From contig JAUPFV010000002.1 of assembly GCA_036936605.1 (NCBI GenBank), positions 320,866,893 through 320,930,892 on the forward strand: a DNA stretch of 64,000 nt, in the 5' to 3' direction. Below the pieces are notes generated by a model. The model ran no database searches. It saw nothing but the letters and a program-made list of their open reading frames with translations, and was not told where the DNA came from. This document shows, piece by piece, positions 1 through 10,757 of the stretch (the stretch's first letter is position 1; every line of letters begins with the position of its first letter). A program made the translations under genes and the position numbers. The stretch comes from Limnanthes douglasii subsp. nivea (lineage: Eukaryota; Streptophyta; Magnoliopsida; Brassicales; Limnanthaceae).

Positions 1-85
1 TAAGAGGACTCATTAGCCTCCAAGAGGAAAATTCATCATCTATGAAACTAAAAAAGATATTATTAAGTAAAAATGCTCAGGGAAG

Positions 86-343
86 TTGTGTGTGGTGATG
101 GAGTCTACAAACAAATGTAAATATCGTAAGTTTCATGATGATATTGGTAATTCTCTTAGAAATGTATGGACTTTGAATGATAAAGTCCAATATTTAGTTG
201 ATGAAGGAAAAATCGGTGACTTTGTTAAGAAGAAAAACATAGAGGAACTGGGAAAACGTTCATGTGAACACGAAAAACAACCTTTGGTCCAAGCCAGAGA
301 ACAAAGAGCATTGGATACAAGTAGGAATGATACATGGATCTAG
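86..343 (+). pseudogene. Gypsy gag C-terminal remnant
   Basis: An 85-residue open frame matches the region of plant gypsy gag that normally reads as a Cys/His-containing motif followed by a charged 'LKDxIExLVxxGxLxxFV' pattern. Here residues about 10-48 keep the spacing (KCKYRKFHDD, LNDKVQYLVDEGKIGDFVKK). The cysteines and histidines of the zinc motif are mostly replaced, so nucleic-acid binding is unlikely. The frame ends in a stop at 341-343, and protease-like sequence follows in other frames. It is not an independent gene. Confidence 0.6.
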
Positions 344-429
344 ATCCAAACAGAAAAAAAATTGGTGTGATTGCTAGAAGAGATCCATACTCAAGAGTTC
401 TAAAAAAATTGAGAAAAAGTTATGTAAAT

Positions 430-720
430 GAGAATAATGCGACATGTTGGGGCAGGCGTCCCTGCATTTTTTCCGGAATCTATATCGGATGCTAACATTC
501 TAGAATTAGACATCTCCATACATCGATGTGGTATTAATAATAGTAGAGTTCGCTGGATTAGAAATCAAGAGGATCACCAATGTTGAACCCAGCTCAGAAA
601 ATCTTTAAGGTTTCACCGAAACCAATACCATTGTATTAGGGGAGGTAACTCTGGAAGTTGCTCTCGTTAAGCTGTACCAAAACAAGGTGCAATGATTATT
701 CATAGTGGTACAAACATCAT
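430..720 (+). pseudogene. Gypsy aspartic protease region remnant
   Basis: Around 515-690 the frames can be read as the stretch that in gypsy proteases surrounds and follows the D-x-G active site. It ends in a 'GFT...GEVTLEVAL'-like segment (about 600-665) that matches the usual 'GF.G....G.ITLPV' pattern. The catalytic D-T/S-G is not recognisable. Identification depends mainly on its place between the gag end and reverse transcriptase. Confidence 0.45.
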
Positions 721-750
721 CATTTATGTAGAATCATTTCACTTAAAGTA

Positions 751-1690
751 TTGCAAAGAGAAGAAGAATTGGTCATCTTGGAAGGGATGTATGACCCCAA
801 AGAAGGCCTCCAATTGGTGCAGGGGAAGATACCAAAGATAGAGAGATGGAAGCAAAAAATACCCTTAAGATTAGCCGATATATCGCAACTGACCTCGTGT
901 AAAAAACTATCATTTACAAAAACTACTAAAATATGTTTGCATGGAGTACGCATGATGAGACTAACTCTCAACAAAAGTCATCAGCCACCAGTTACGTATC
1001 AAAAAATATTTTGGCCTATTGTACAAAAGAAGAGATTCTACTCCCAATAAAAAACATAGTTAATTTATTAAATAAATGTATAAAATTATTGTTGTAAAAC
1101 ACATATGAGAGTCCTATTAACCTATTTCGATATCCAATCATGTTCGGGTCAATATAAAGAATTGAAAGTGGAGAATATAAATAGACTTTACAGACCGCAA
1201 CAAATCATTTCCAAATAATCCATTTACACTTCCAAGGTTTGAACAACTTATAGATGCAAAATATGAAAAAAAATCTTATCCTTTATAGATGTATGTGCAA
1301 GATACAATAAATATATGTGTGCAATGAGGATCGCGAACATACAACATTCATCACAAAAAGAAGCCTTAATTACAACAAAGTAATGCCCGTCCAATTAATA
1401 AAATTCAGAGCACCTACCAAAATGCTAGTGAATAGAATCTTCGCAACTCAGTCCGACCTTAACATATAATTTTTTTTGATGATATGTTGGTAAAAATCCT
1501 TCATAAATAAGATCACTTAGCATATACTCAACCGAGATATGTGTAAAGCTTGAACAAGTGAACCGTAAATTCAATCCAGAGATGTTCACCTTCAGCGTAC
1601 GGTTCGATAAATTCTTGGATTACAATGTGAGCGAAATAAGAACTAAAGAAAATCTAATCCAAGCGCAAGTTTAGTATCAATGAAGCCATC
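751..1690 (+). pseudogene. Gypsy reverse transcriptase remnant
   Basis: The open frame at 751-1050 begins with the acidic linker typical upstream of gypsy RT (DPKEGLQLVQGKIP). From about 1,260 to 1,690 the frames resemble, in order, the palm segment 'DREHTTFITKRSLNYNKVMP', a match to the family's 'LVNRIFA' block, and F-D-D-M-L-V-K at about 1,471-1,494, the catalytic x-D-D box. A degenerate 'FNPEMFTFSVRFDKFL' segment follows, matching the usual 'LNPxKCxFGVxxGKFLG'. Each block lies in a different frame, so no enzyme can be made. Confidence 0.75.
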
Positions 1691-2450
1691 AAGGAATGAC
1701 AAAAAAATTCCTAATAGGAAGAGAAACACTTAATAGGTTATTGTTAAGATCCTTAGATAAGTGTCATTCCTTCTTTCAAGCCATAATAGAATAAGTAATG
1801 TTTGAATGAACCATATATTATTATAAAGAATTCAATAACATGAAGATGTTTTAATCTTCCTCAAAGGTGCTAAAGAAGCCTCAGTGATACAAAACCTTGT
1901 ATATGTACCTCGCATTTTCAGATTATATGGTTAGTGTAGTGCTACTAAGAGAAGAAAGAAGAAAAGTGTAATATAATATACTATGTAAGTAAATCTTTAT
2001 TACCAACTGAAACTGGACATTTATAATGGGATAAACTTATTTTATCACTAGTGCTTGCAGTTAGGAAAATGATAGGATATTTCCAAGAACAAATAACAGT
2101 AGTTAGAACTTATTATACCCCTGGGAAATATGATACAAAACCCTTTTGTATCAGGAAGATAGACCAAATAGTCATGAAAATTAGGGGATTATAATTTTTA
2201 TGTTAAACTGATAACGAAAATCAAAGCCCAAGCTCTAGAAAATTTGTGTATGAAGTTCGAGTCTGAGAGACAATTTTTCCAAAATAAGAGTCTAAAGATA
2301 CTTGTAAAGTTATAATTGATGAAGAAAATAATAATCAAGGCTTTTGGCCAACCATATATCCAACAGAGAATATCATAAATCAATCCATCAAGTTTTAATT
2401 TCAAACATCTAATAATGAATTCGAGTATGAAGTTTCAATTGCAAGACTCT
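1690..2450 (+). pseudogene. Gypsy RT connection / early RNase H remnant
   Basis: Downstream of RT, 1,750-1,800 reads as the 'xKCHSFFQAI' connection segment, 1,895-1,960 as 'LYMYLAFSDYMVSVVLLREE', and 2,050-2,110 as 'LAVRKMIGYFQEQITVVRT'. These match the gypsy segments usually seen as 'LYLAVSxxAVSAVLVRE' and 'ARKLRPYFQAHxIxVxT'. About 2,080-2,260 is closely repeated at 40,430-40,630. All frames are interrupted. Confidence 0.7.
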
Positions 2451-2539
2451 GGTTAGAAACAATATGTATGGAGCTAATTATATGTCAACCAGGCATCAAG
2501 ATAGTCGAAGCCAAATAGGAGAACATTATTAAGTACTTG

Positions 2540-2960
2540 ATAAATTTACAATCTCTAATTAGTAAGTTCGACCAAGTGGAATTTAAAGAAGTCCGGAAAG
2601 TTGAGAATTTAATAACCGACACACTCACATTGTTTGTATGGACATCTACGGCCGCATAAATAATCCTTCAGGAAAATCCATCTATTACATTACCAAACCA
2701 TTTTATGTTGACATTCACGTCCACAAGAGTAGTAATAATACAATGTGACAAAGAAGAAGAAAAATATTGGAGAACACCAATCAAGAAGTACAAGATAGAA
2801 GGGATAATCATTGACGATAAAAGAGAAGCACGGAAGATAAATATGAACTCAACAACATTCGTTTGGACTTTGGACATAATATACTAAAGAGGGCTAACTA
2901 AGACATTACTCTGAACCTTAGGTATATATGAAGCAACTTTTGTGTTCTAAGAACTACATT
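2540..2960 (+). pseudogene. Gypsy RNase H end / pre-integrase remnant
   Basis: The plus frame at 2,705-2,887 carries 'KYWRTPIKKYKIEGIIIDDKREARK'-type spacing. This is the linker between RNase H and the integrase zinc finger in plant gypsy elements (usually 'WMTPIxxYLxxGxLPxDKxEARKIR...LYKRG'). The preceding 'KFDQVEFKEVRKVENLITDTL' pattern is the end of RNase H. A stop at 2,885 interrupts it just where the family normally reads LYKRG. A homologous copy lies at 40,740-41,250. Confidence 0.75.
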
Positions 2961-3017
2961 AAACAAAATGAAGTGTTTATTATGGATGTAAGACACTCTA
3001 TCTGAATTTTATTTCTT

Positions 3018-3335
3018 CAAGAAATAGAAAAATGGGTTGGTCTTTCAGCCATAAACCTTAACAAGAGTAAAAAATTCATTTGTAGACAAAGTTCCAAATC
3101 ATCTACAGATAAAATGATAGCCAAAAGCAAAGGACTTTAGGAATTAGGAACAAGTTGTCTTGGACAAATATTTATAATTTGAAAAACTTTGACTAGGTCT
3201 GGAGCGAGAGAAAATTGAAGGTAGTGATTAAGAAAACAATTAAAAAAAACAAACTCATATGCACGAGCATTCAATGGATTTTTTATATTTACAAGAAATC
3301 TAATATTGCCATCATATGGTTTCCCAATTGGTGAG
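3018..3335. repeat. U-family repeat fragment
   Basis: About 315 bases align to 44,675-44,965 of the first tandem unit, and to the equivalent places in units 2 and 3. Shared blocks include 'aatgggttggtctttcagcc'-like sequence, 'ggaattaggaacaagttgtc' and 'ggtctggagcgagagaaaat'. By eye identity is about 85-90%. The left edge abuts gypsy sequence at about 3,005, and the match fades near 3,335. No coding function is seen. Confidence 0.8.
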
Positions 3336-3533
3336 ATGTTTTATACATTCATCATTCAAAAAATAACTATATGAATGCTCAACGATGCTCTTTATCTATA
3401 TCTCATTCAAAGTTTTATCTTCTTATTTTGGTTTATCTCTTCGACTATAAACATCACCTTCTAATTTTGTGAGATGTAGTTTTGTCTGGCAGATAGGGCA
3501 GTACTTTGGTATCTTATTCAAGATAAAAATTGA

Positions 3534-3552
3534 TATATATATATATATATAT
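3534..3552. repeat. Short (TA)n microsatellite
   Basis: About nine TA units lie between the U-family fragment and the LINE tail. Nothing else is recognised in 3,335-3,570. Confidence 0.9.
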
Positions 3553-3576
3553 GATAATAACTCACATAATTAGATC

Positions 3577-4330
3577 ATGGTTTTGGTTCTCAAAACACAA
3601 AGTTTATGTGACTCATATAATCCCGCAAATCATCTGCTAGGTTATATGGAAAAACATAAACAATTCGATTTTTTTAGAAAGCATGACTTTGTTAACAGTT
3701 CAATAGATGCGATTAAAAGAATTAAATCTGGCATTGACATGGCTAACAAACTAACCAGTAAACATTGGTGTAAGTTTTTTGCAGCAGGTACAACTTTAGG
3801 ATGTAAATCTATTGAGAAAAGAAATCAAAGCCAATTTACCTTAAATGGATTGCTCTACACAATGGATATTGGAGATGAATATGGACGGAACTTGCCTTCA
3901 CAACAGGGAGTCGAGTGGAGGGATTCTGATTAGAAATAGTGAAGATGATATCATTCTTGGTACTAGCATTATATTTGGTAAACTAACCCATTTGCTCGCA
4001 GAGTCCATAGTTTTATTGAAGGGCCTGATCATCGCCAATCGAAATAACTGGACTGAAATTGATATTTAATCAGATAACTTACTGTTAATCAACTTACTTG
4101 CTGATAGAAAAGCTGCCTGGTACCTCGACTCTCTTCTCTCAATATGCAGAAAGTTTATTAATTCCAAAATGATCATTAGACATATTTTCAGAGTTAAGGA
4201 CCAAATCGGAGACTAGCTTGCAAAATGAACTCTGAAATGCAAAAAAAAAAAACAATCTTTGATCATTGCAACGCTCCTAACAATCTTTTGGCTATTGTTG
4301 TTTTTGAAAGTTTAGGCCTGTGATACATTA
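3577..4330 (+). pseudogene. Plant LINE ORF2 tail: RNase H-like (RVT_3) domain
   Basis: The frame at 3,577-3,933 holds a linker of the type found between zf-RVT and RNase H in plant L1-type LINEs. The overlapping frame at 3,845-4,069 then reads as RNase H: 'NMDG' (first acidic residue), 'SSGGILIRNSEDDIIL', 'LLAESIVLLKGLIIA' (second acidic residue, E), a stop, then 'SDNLLLINLL' (third acidic residue, D), followed by an 'RKFINS...RHIFRVKDQIGD' block and a stop. The order and spacing match RVT_3. A +1 shift near 3,845 and at least two in-frame stops (about 4,067 and 4,214) make it non-functional. The upstream RT is missing. Confidence 0.8.
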
Positions 4331-5800
4331 ATCCCGATTAAATTAAATGTTTTCTCTATTTTCATTGATATGTGGTTGTTCTTCCTCTTGTAATTTTGTT
4401 CAGAACCTCAAGGATTAAGGTTGTTATGGTAAATGGTGAAGGATTGGAACTGATGGTAAAACAAAGATGAGGTGGAAATCGAGACTCTTGGTTACTTGAG
4501 GAAAGAATATTCTCCTTTCAATAATACTTCATTTAATCATGTATTTGACCTGAGATTGGCTAGTTATGGAAAATTTGGACGAGGAAAAAGGTTCTCTGCT
4601 TGGCCGAATATGAAGACTTTCAAAAGTTTCAAATCGAAGCTAATTTCGTTAGGACGGAAAATTATTTTTTTCCTTAAATTGGTCGCTCTCTCAAATTTCA
4701 TTCGGAAATTTACTTAGCAAGTCCTTATCTTTATAATTTTATTTCATATGTTCTTATCTTTGTATTACTTCGATTTGGGTCCTTATTATTAATTAAGATA
4801 CTCTTTTACTAAAAAACCCAAAACCCCTATAATAAAAATAAATTAAACACCTCAAATAAATAAAGATTATTCTCAATATTTATTTTCAAAGTTTTAGAAA
4901 AATAGCACACGTGTTGGGTACGTAACATTCACATAATTGTTTTATAAACATTACAATTTAACCGTTAACCATTAAAAAGAAAATAACGTCCTTGTAGAAC
5001 TTGGTTATATTACTATTTCAACATTAGCTTTAACTCTTAGAAGACACACGTATCTATGGATACATATTATAGTAATATTAGATAGTGTATTAAAAAAGTA
5101 TTTATTTATTGTTAAACATTCTTTCTATCGGATCAAAATCTCTCTTTATTTTATATCCATTTTACTCAATTTGAACACTCTACTTGTGGTGCGTACTATA
5201 TGTCTTCTTAAATATCCTTCTAACCGCTTGACTTTATCTCATGTTCAAGTAATTTTATTCAATGTATTTGTTCATTCTAAAATTATTATTAATATAATTA
5301 TTAATGTGACTCTTAAGTTTGACACGATGTTCAATTAATCCAAAACTTTCATGCATATCAGCCTAACATATAACATAGGTAGTATATAAATCATAAAATT
5401 ATCTATATTACCGCATTATATATAAATATTAGGCAATATAGGCATAAATGAGAGATATGTTTTTAAGTATTCAATGTGATATATCTTGTTTTCAGTAAAC
5501 AATTTAAGACCAAGTAATAAATATAAATCGGACACAAAGAAAATCTTAAATGTCTACTATTTGTGTGTTAAATTATCCAAGAATTGAATCTTTTAGTTAT
5601 AAAAAACTATTTTCATAATTTTCAAAAATCATATAATATTTTAGTATCACCTCAGAGAATACATGATTATGTCCTTTTTCCTAATGAATCGGTAAATAAA
5701 TATTATATGTCTAAGTCTTACTGGAATAAAAAATTAAACGTTGTCACCTACCATATATAAGTATAATAGTTATATTATATATAAGTATTGTTGCTTCTAG
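4331..5800. other. AT-rich stretch without a supported gene
   Basis: There is one 81-codon open frame (4,472-4,717, +) that I do not recognise; it lacks any domain pattern and is probably chance. The first 100 bases may be the LINE 3' untranslated part. A segment at about 4,960-5,360 has a diverged relative at 63,100-63,510. The rest is AT-rich with no visible structure. Confidence 0.6.
4960..5360. repeat. Dispersed repeat, copy 1 (pair with 63,100-63,510)
   Basis: Shared anchors include 'ttatattactattt', 'tagtgtattaaaaa', 'attcaatgtatttgtt' and 'gatgttcaattaatccaaaa'. They occur in the same order and with similar spacing in both copies. Identity is moderate and interrupted by small gaps. 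No coding pattern was found. Confidence 0.6.
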
Positions 5801-5803
5801 CCA

Positions 5804-5937
5804 TGTTGACAACATAGGAGAAATGATAGAAGAAGAGTTCAGTAAAATACAGAATAAAACCTTTTGTGTGTAGATGATACGACTTGTGTTGTATCAGATT
5901 TTCAGGAAAACAAATTCCCTTAATTTTATTTTTTTCA
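5804..5937 (+). repeat. Probable 5' LTR of copia E1 (start uncertain)
   Basis: The last ~40 bases (from about 5,900 to 5,937, ending in CA) nearly match the 3' end of the E3 LTR at 55,263-55,302, and a tRNA primer site follows directly. The left boundary is a guess: a TGTTG at 5,804 is the likeliest start and would give 134 bases, but the body of this LTR has diverged too far from the 194-base E3 LTR to be sure. Confidence 0.5.
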
Positions 5938-5939
5938 TT

Positions 5940-5951
5940 TGGTATCAGAGC
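5940..5951 (+). promoter_or_regulatory. Primer-binding site of E1
   Basis: TGGTATCAGAGC is complementary to the 3' end of plant initiator methionine tRNA, the usual primer for copia reverse transcription. It lies two bases after the LTR end. Confidence 0.85.
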
Positions 5952-5953
5952 TA

Positions 5954-6947
5954 ATGTCGAAAAACGATAGTTATGCGAGTGTGGTGAGAAGGGGTGGTAG
6001 CGCTGAATCAACAGAACCAGAAAGAAGAGTGTCACAGAAGGAATGAAATCTATCACTTAAGTATCAAATTCTCACTGACACAAACTATCAAGGATCCACA
6101 TTAAAGATGAAGACATGGAGTTTGGGAAGCTGTGTTGCCCGACAAACCATTTGATCTCCGTCAAGATCAAATCGCGTATGGAATTCTCTCTCAAGGATTG
6201 ACTGAAGACCAATTGATGGAATTGGGTAACATCGAGACAACACGAGAAGCGTGGGAGTCTCTTCGCAAAATGAATGAAGGAGCAGACGAGGTCAAAGAGG
6301 TGCGAGCGCAAGCGTTCAGATGGGAATTTAAAGTTATGAAAACGAAAAAGAATGAGATAGTAGTGGAGTATGCGAGAAAAATGGAAACAGTGGTTAACCA
6401 AATGAAGGCCCTTGGTGTTGTGATTAAGCCAGACTATGTGAACAATAAATTGTTAAGATCAGTCTTGTTAAAGTTTACCCAAATTGCAGCGTCAATTGAA
6501 CAATTTGGAGATGCCAAAAACAAGTCTTTCGAAGATGTTATTGGGGCACTAAGAGCCCATGAAGAACGTCTTAAAGGTGATGAAGAAGAAGAGCATGATG
6601 AAAAGATGTTGTTAACAAAAGCAGAATGGGAGTCACGATTCAACTCGACATATTCTGGAGGGACCCAAGGTCGCGGTCGAGGAAGAGGCAGAGGTGACTT
6701 TGGCTTTGGGAGAGGAAGCTTTTCCTATGGAATATCAAAATCTGTTGACGGAAAAGGACATATCCAAAGAAATTCGAACTTTGATATCACAAAGGTACGA
6801 TGTTATACTTGTCATAGTTTTGGGCATTATGCTAGGGATTGCAAACCGAAGAAAGAGGAAACGATGAATCTAACAGAAGAAGTAGAAGATAAAGATACAT
6901 TGCTAGTCATGGAGACAAGTTGTGTTTTTTTAGAGAGAAAAAATTGA
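5954..6947 (+). pseudogene. E1 gag with CCHC zinc knuckle
   Basis: The start codon at 5,954 is followed after about 30 codons by a stop near 6,043. Near 6,110 a deletion of about 15 bases relative to E3 shifts the frame. From 6,132 to 6,947 the frame is open for 271 codons. It carries the gag capsid-like region, an Arg/Gly-rich stretch (about residues 178-200) and a CX2CX4HX4C knuckle, 'CYTCHSFGHYARDC' (about residues 225-238). The knuckle normally binds the RNA genome. The frame overlaps the protease frame at 6,920. Confidence 0.8.
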
Positions 6948-7150
6948 TGCTGGCCAAAGATAAATCTGAAACAATGGCAACGAAAGGGAGTGTTGATGAA
7001 TCAATATGGTACTACGACACAGGCGCTTCAAATCATATGACCGGGGACCGAAACCTATTGACAGACTTAGACAAATCAATGAGTGGTACAGTAAAGTTTA
7101 GCAATGGCTCTATGATCAATATTTGTCGAAGAGGAACTGCAAACTTCTGA
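6920..7150 (+). pseudogene. E1 protease region
   Basis: The frame carries 'IWYYDTGASNHMTGDRNLL', the copia aspartic protease motif with its catalytic D-T-G-A intact. The frame closes with a stop at 7,148-7,150, before the element continues in another frame. The active-site motif survives but the polyprotein is broken here. Confidence 0.85.
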
Positions 7151-7168
7151 AGCAAAACCGGAAAAAAC

Positions 7169-8110
7169 TTGCGCCTGAAGAACGTCTATTATGTACCAGG
7201 ATTAAAATCTAATATCATTAGTTTTGGACAAGTAGATGAGTCAGGAGGAAAAGTTGTTGTTGAAGGTGGATTTCTAAGTGTTTTTCATGCAGATTACAAT
7301 CTGGTGGCCAAAATACCTCGAGAAGAAAATAGACTTTATGCAATGAAAATGAGTCAAGCGATTTCACAATGTCTCCTATCTACCGAATCTGAAAACTCTC
7401 GCTTGTGGCATGCTCGCTATGGGCATCTGCACTTTCAAGCCTTGCAAAAACTTTGATGAGATAAATTAGCCCATAGATTACCTGAGTTTAAACAAAGTTA
7501 CTATCGCGCAAGTTCATTGTTAGATATAATCCATGCAGATATTTATGGTCCAATTTCACGAATTACCAAAGGAGGGAACATGTATTTTAGTTTGTTTGTT
7601 GATGATTTTAGCAGGTACATGTGGCTAAAACCACTGAAATCAAAAGATAAAGCACTTACTGTATTTAAGAAGTTCAAAGCAGAGGTCGAGATGCAATTGG
7701 GAAAGAAAATAAAAATGTTACGAACAGACATAGGTGGAGAATTTCAGTCTCAAGAGTTTAAATTATTTTGTGTGATTCATGGAATTTAAAGGCAAATGAC
7801 AGCACCATATTCACCACAACAAAATGGTGTGGTGGAAAGAAGAAATCAAACCATTCTCGAGATGATGAGATGTTTGTTGAAGCATAAACAAATACCGTAT
7901 GAATTTTGGGCAGAAGCTGCAGTTACAACAACCTATCTTCTAAATCGTTGTCCCACAAGAGCTATAAGTTGAAGGACATCATATGAAGTCTACTTCGGAA
8001 GAACACCAAGTGTAAGTCATTTTCGAATTTTTGGACGTATAACTTATGTTAAAAATATGAAATATGATGTGAAGAAGCTTGATGATCGAAGCAACAAAGT
8101 TGTTTTTCTA
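7169..8110 (+). pseudogene. E1 GAG-pre-integrase and integrase core, truncated
   Basis: The frame at 7,169-7,456 holds 'LKNVYYVPGLKSNIISFGQ' and the two histidines of the HHCC finger ('WHARYGH'). About 7,457-7,510 is shortened compared with E2, so the two cysteines are missing. The DDE core follows at 7,517-7,789: 'IIHADIYGPIS' (first D), 'LRTDIGGEF' (second D) and, after a stop at 7,787, 'QQNGVVERRNQ' (E). A second stop lies near 7,970. The sequence ends at 8,110 in the 'KVVFL' segment. Confidence 0.85.
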
Positions 8111-8395
8111 ATTAACTAAAATAATAATATTAATAAATCAATATTTACAACTTCCAGTTAGTTGCTATTAAGTGGTATTTGTTTTGCACCTAAGTGTTAT
8201 ATCATTGCTATTATGCTGTAAAATAAATTTATTTTACAACTAAATGTTATATCGTTGCAAATTCGTAGTAATTTTATTCTTACATTCGACTTAATAGGTA
8301 AAATCAGTCTTGTTTGAAATTTGTTATAAATGGATCGCTAATGGCAATCGATTTTTGCAACAAAGTTATTGGTTGGTTGTAAAAATCTATTTTTC
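8111..8395. repeat. 280-bp dispersed repeat, copy 1
   Basis: It aligns over its whole length with 15,277-15,547. Both copies begin with 'attaactaaaataa' and end near 'gtaaaaat'. Internal 'gttatatcgttgcaa' and 'gtcgctaatgg'-type words recall the subterminal repeats of CACTA transposons, but no terminal inverted repeat or CACTA end is visible. It starts exactly where E1 breaks off. The class is unknown. Confidence 0.6.
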
Positions 8396-9575
8396 CAATA
8401 GTTTGAGAACATAAAAAGTAATCAAATTGTTAGTTACCACATGAGAAAGTATAATCTACTAAATTTACGACCACCGTTTTATGTGAAACATCATCATAAG
8501 CCGCTAGGGAGTATAATTGAAATTATTAATGTCGTCCTAACTCAATTGTATTTCTATGTATTATATATATATAAGCCATAATTCACTAATCCAACTTAGT
8601 GATTCAACTTAACGTTTGACATTTATATCATAAGAAAAATCTGAATCCTGTCGACGACTTCCATTACATGGACGGTACAATATATTTAATTTGTGTATTT
8701 AAAGCTTCCACTGAAGATGAACAAACACAATCATATCTTTTATCTCTAAAAAAACATTTGAATAGTTTTTCGGATGTAGATTTTCTAAAAACGTAATCAC
8801 TATAGTTATACCGTCTTGTATGAACTCATCCATAAACTTCAAATAAAATAGACGTTCAGTAGGAGACTAAGCATATTCTTCAAACTTATTAACAAATTTA
8901 TCTTGTATAGTTTCATAAACTTTCTTAAGAAATTATTTGAAGTTAAGAATGGGGTAATAAAGACAAAACAAATGACATACATCGAGAAAAATAGGCTTAA
9001 TAGATGCAATAATACCTACAAACAAATCGAAAAATGAAAAATAAATTTATATCTAACAAGTATGGCTTTAGAAATATCAAAACTCATAGGCAATTACTTG
9101 CATATTTTGAATCAACAACTAAAAATAAATTGGAAACAACGGTATAAATTAAATAAAAAACATAAACGAGTATCAACATTCATGGATTGATTATATCCAA
9201 ATGTAAATAAAGTTACTTTTATCACTTACGTACCAAAAATTACAATACCTAATTTTTTTATCAATCCGGCTATCGTTACCGTAATTAAGCATTTATTCCA
9301 TTTGGAGGAGAACCATATGAAAATCCAAACACACGCGTCATGGATTTTCTTAAATTTTATGACATATTTAAATTTGATGGAGTATCAAACATAAAATCAA
9401 ACAACTATTTTGTATATTATCTCTTCGAGATAAATCTAATGGTTAGTTGATTTTACTACAACCCAGAGTAGAAAATCGATGAATTAGTCAAATGTTTTCC
9501 ATCAATAGCTAGATTATAAAAATACATCCCCAATTAAGTCTAATACAAAAATTAATCATTTTATGGGGTATGATA
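8396..9575. other. AT-rich stretch, nothing recognised
   Basis: No domain pattern, long open frame, LTR or inverted repeat is visible on either strand. Confidence 0.5.
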
Positions 9576-10190
9576 AAAATTCTTTAAGTTGTTATAAAGT
9601 TGTCTTTCTTATGAACTACAAATTTGGATGCAAATTAAACTTTTTATAACGGTTTAATACCTAACTACCGATTTATAGTACATGAAGCTATCAAATGTTT
9701 GATAAAAAATAAGATACTTGAAGATGCATGTAAACTTATTGAAATCATGTCAAAAAACAATTACTCATTAGTTGCAGAACCAAATAACATTTTCGAGAAT
9801 GATTTTTTAAAACACTAAAACAAAGAGAGGAAAAAACTTTAGGAAGATGCACTAGATAAATTCATAGAGAATACTGAAAGGTGATTTGAGAAATCTAAGA
9901 TTTATGTAAAGAATTTTCAATATTTTACTCAAATTCATAGTACATGATTCTAATATCTTGAATTCCAAGTTGACTATAGCAATAATATGTTGTTGCCGAG
10001 ATCTCATGAAGATTATTTTAATAAATTTAAAAAACTTCAGCGACTGATGGATCATATCACTTTTACAAGTGTTATTGAACTCGAGAAATCTCAAGTGATA
10101 AAAAGGTGGAGGATAATATTGAAGATGAGAAAAATATAGATAACATAATACCTCTAAAATAGGACGAATATCATGATTTTGGCGCACATA
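9576..10190. repeat. Dispersed repeat (pair with 39,827-40,290)
   Basis: Order and spacing of anchors ('agttgttataaag', 'tttggatgcaa', 'gaatactgaaaggtg', 'gacc/cactagataaattcat') match the 39.8-kb copy. On the plus strand both can be read as a similar broken frame ('DKFIENTERWxEISKxY'), which hints at ancestral coding. I do not recognise the protein. The minus-strand 111-codon frame at 9,852-10,187 is probably a shadow. Confidence 0.65.
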
Positions 10191-10757
10191 AAAACGTTTT
10201 TTGAAATCATTTTTCTCTTAAACCATTTATTTAAAAACAGATTCAACCATGACAATGACACACATGAGAAATTGGTTGTTCCGTATTTCTAATGATATTC
10301 ATGGAGGCATGAATGCCTTACTATTCTTAAAGACAATTATCAATTGTTTTGATAGGGTAACTATGAGTTAAGAGATGATTGGAAGACAATCCAATTATTA
10401 CATAAAAAAAGAATTGATAAATAATATTCGCCCATGAGATACTATCTACGACTAGGAGCATTAATCATAACCATTAAAAATTAATTTGTCACATCGATAT
10501 TGTTCAATGTCGTGACGATCACATAAAAAATACCTTTTATGTTACTTATTCTTTAAAAAAAATCACTTTATCAACTATTTTGTTGTCTTTTCATCTTATA
10601 AACACTCTTACGTAATGTTGGCGTATAGTGTTTTGATTATCATGTAATATTATTCTTTTAAATTTTTTAAGTATTTTTTAAAAATAAATTATAGATAATG
10701 TTTGGTTTTAAGTATAGGGTAAGGTAATTTTTGTTAAAGAAATATTATAACAATTTT
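10191..10757. other. AT-rich stretch, nothing recognised
   Basis: A short plus-frame stretch near 10,250-10,380 reads without stops for about 35 codons but has no motif that I know. No repeat partner was found. Confidence 0.4.

Larger units (their letters stand above)
86..2960 (+). mobile_element. Decayed Ty3/gypsy retrotransposon (E0), gag end to integrase zinc region
   Basis: Reading the three plus frames with shifts gives, in order, the domains of a plant Ty3/gypsy polyprotein. These are a gag C-terminal part, a protease-like stretch, reverse transcriptase, RNase H and the segment before the integrase zinc finger. Frameshifts and stops break it every 100-300 bases and no LTR is visible, so it is an old internal remnant cut by the window edge on the left. 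On the right, homology to the fragment at 40.4-41.2 kb runs to about 3,005, where the sequence jumps into the U repeat family. Assignment rests on motif order recalled from plant gypsy elements; the lineage is not settled. Confidence 0.8.
5938..8110 (+). mobile_element. Ty1/copia element E1, truncated in integrase
   Basis: The order of primer site, gag, protease, GAG-pre-integrase and integrase on the plus strand is the copia arrangement. It belongs to the same family as E3: gag, primer site and integrase sequence align closely. It ends abruptly at 8,110 within the integrase C-terminal part, where a 280-bp repeat begins. Reverse transcriptase, RNase H and the 3' LTR are missing. Confidence 0.85.

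Noticed and set aside
4472..4717. 81-codon frame as a host gene
   Set aside because: No recognisable domain, no neighbouring exon-like sequence and AT-driven composition; it is more likely chance.
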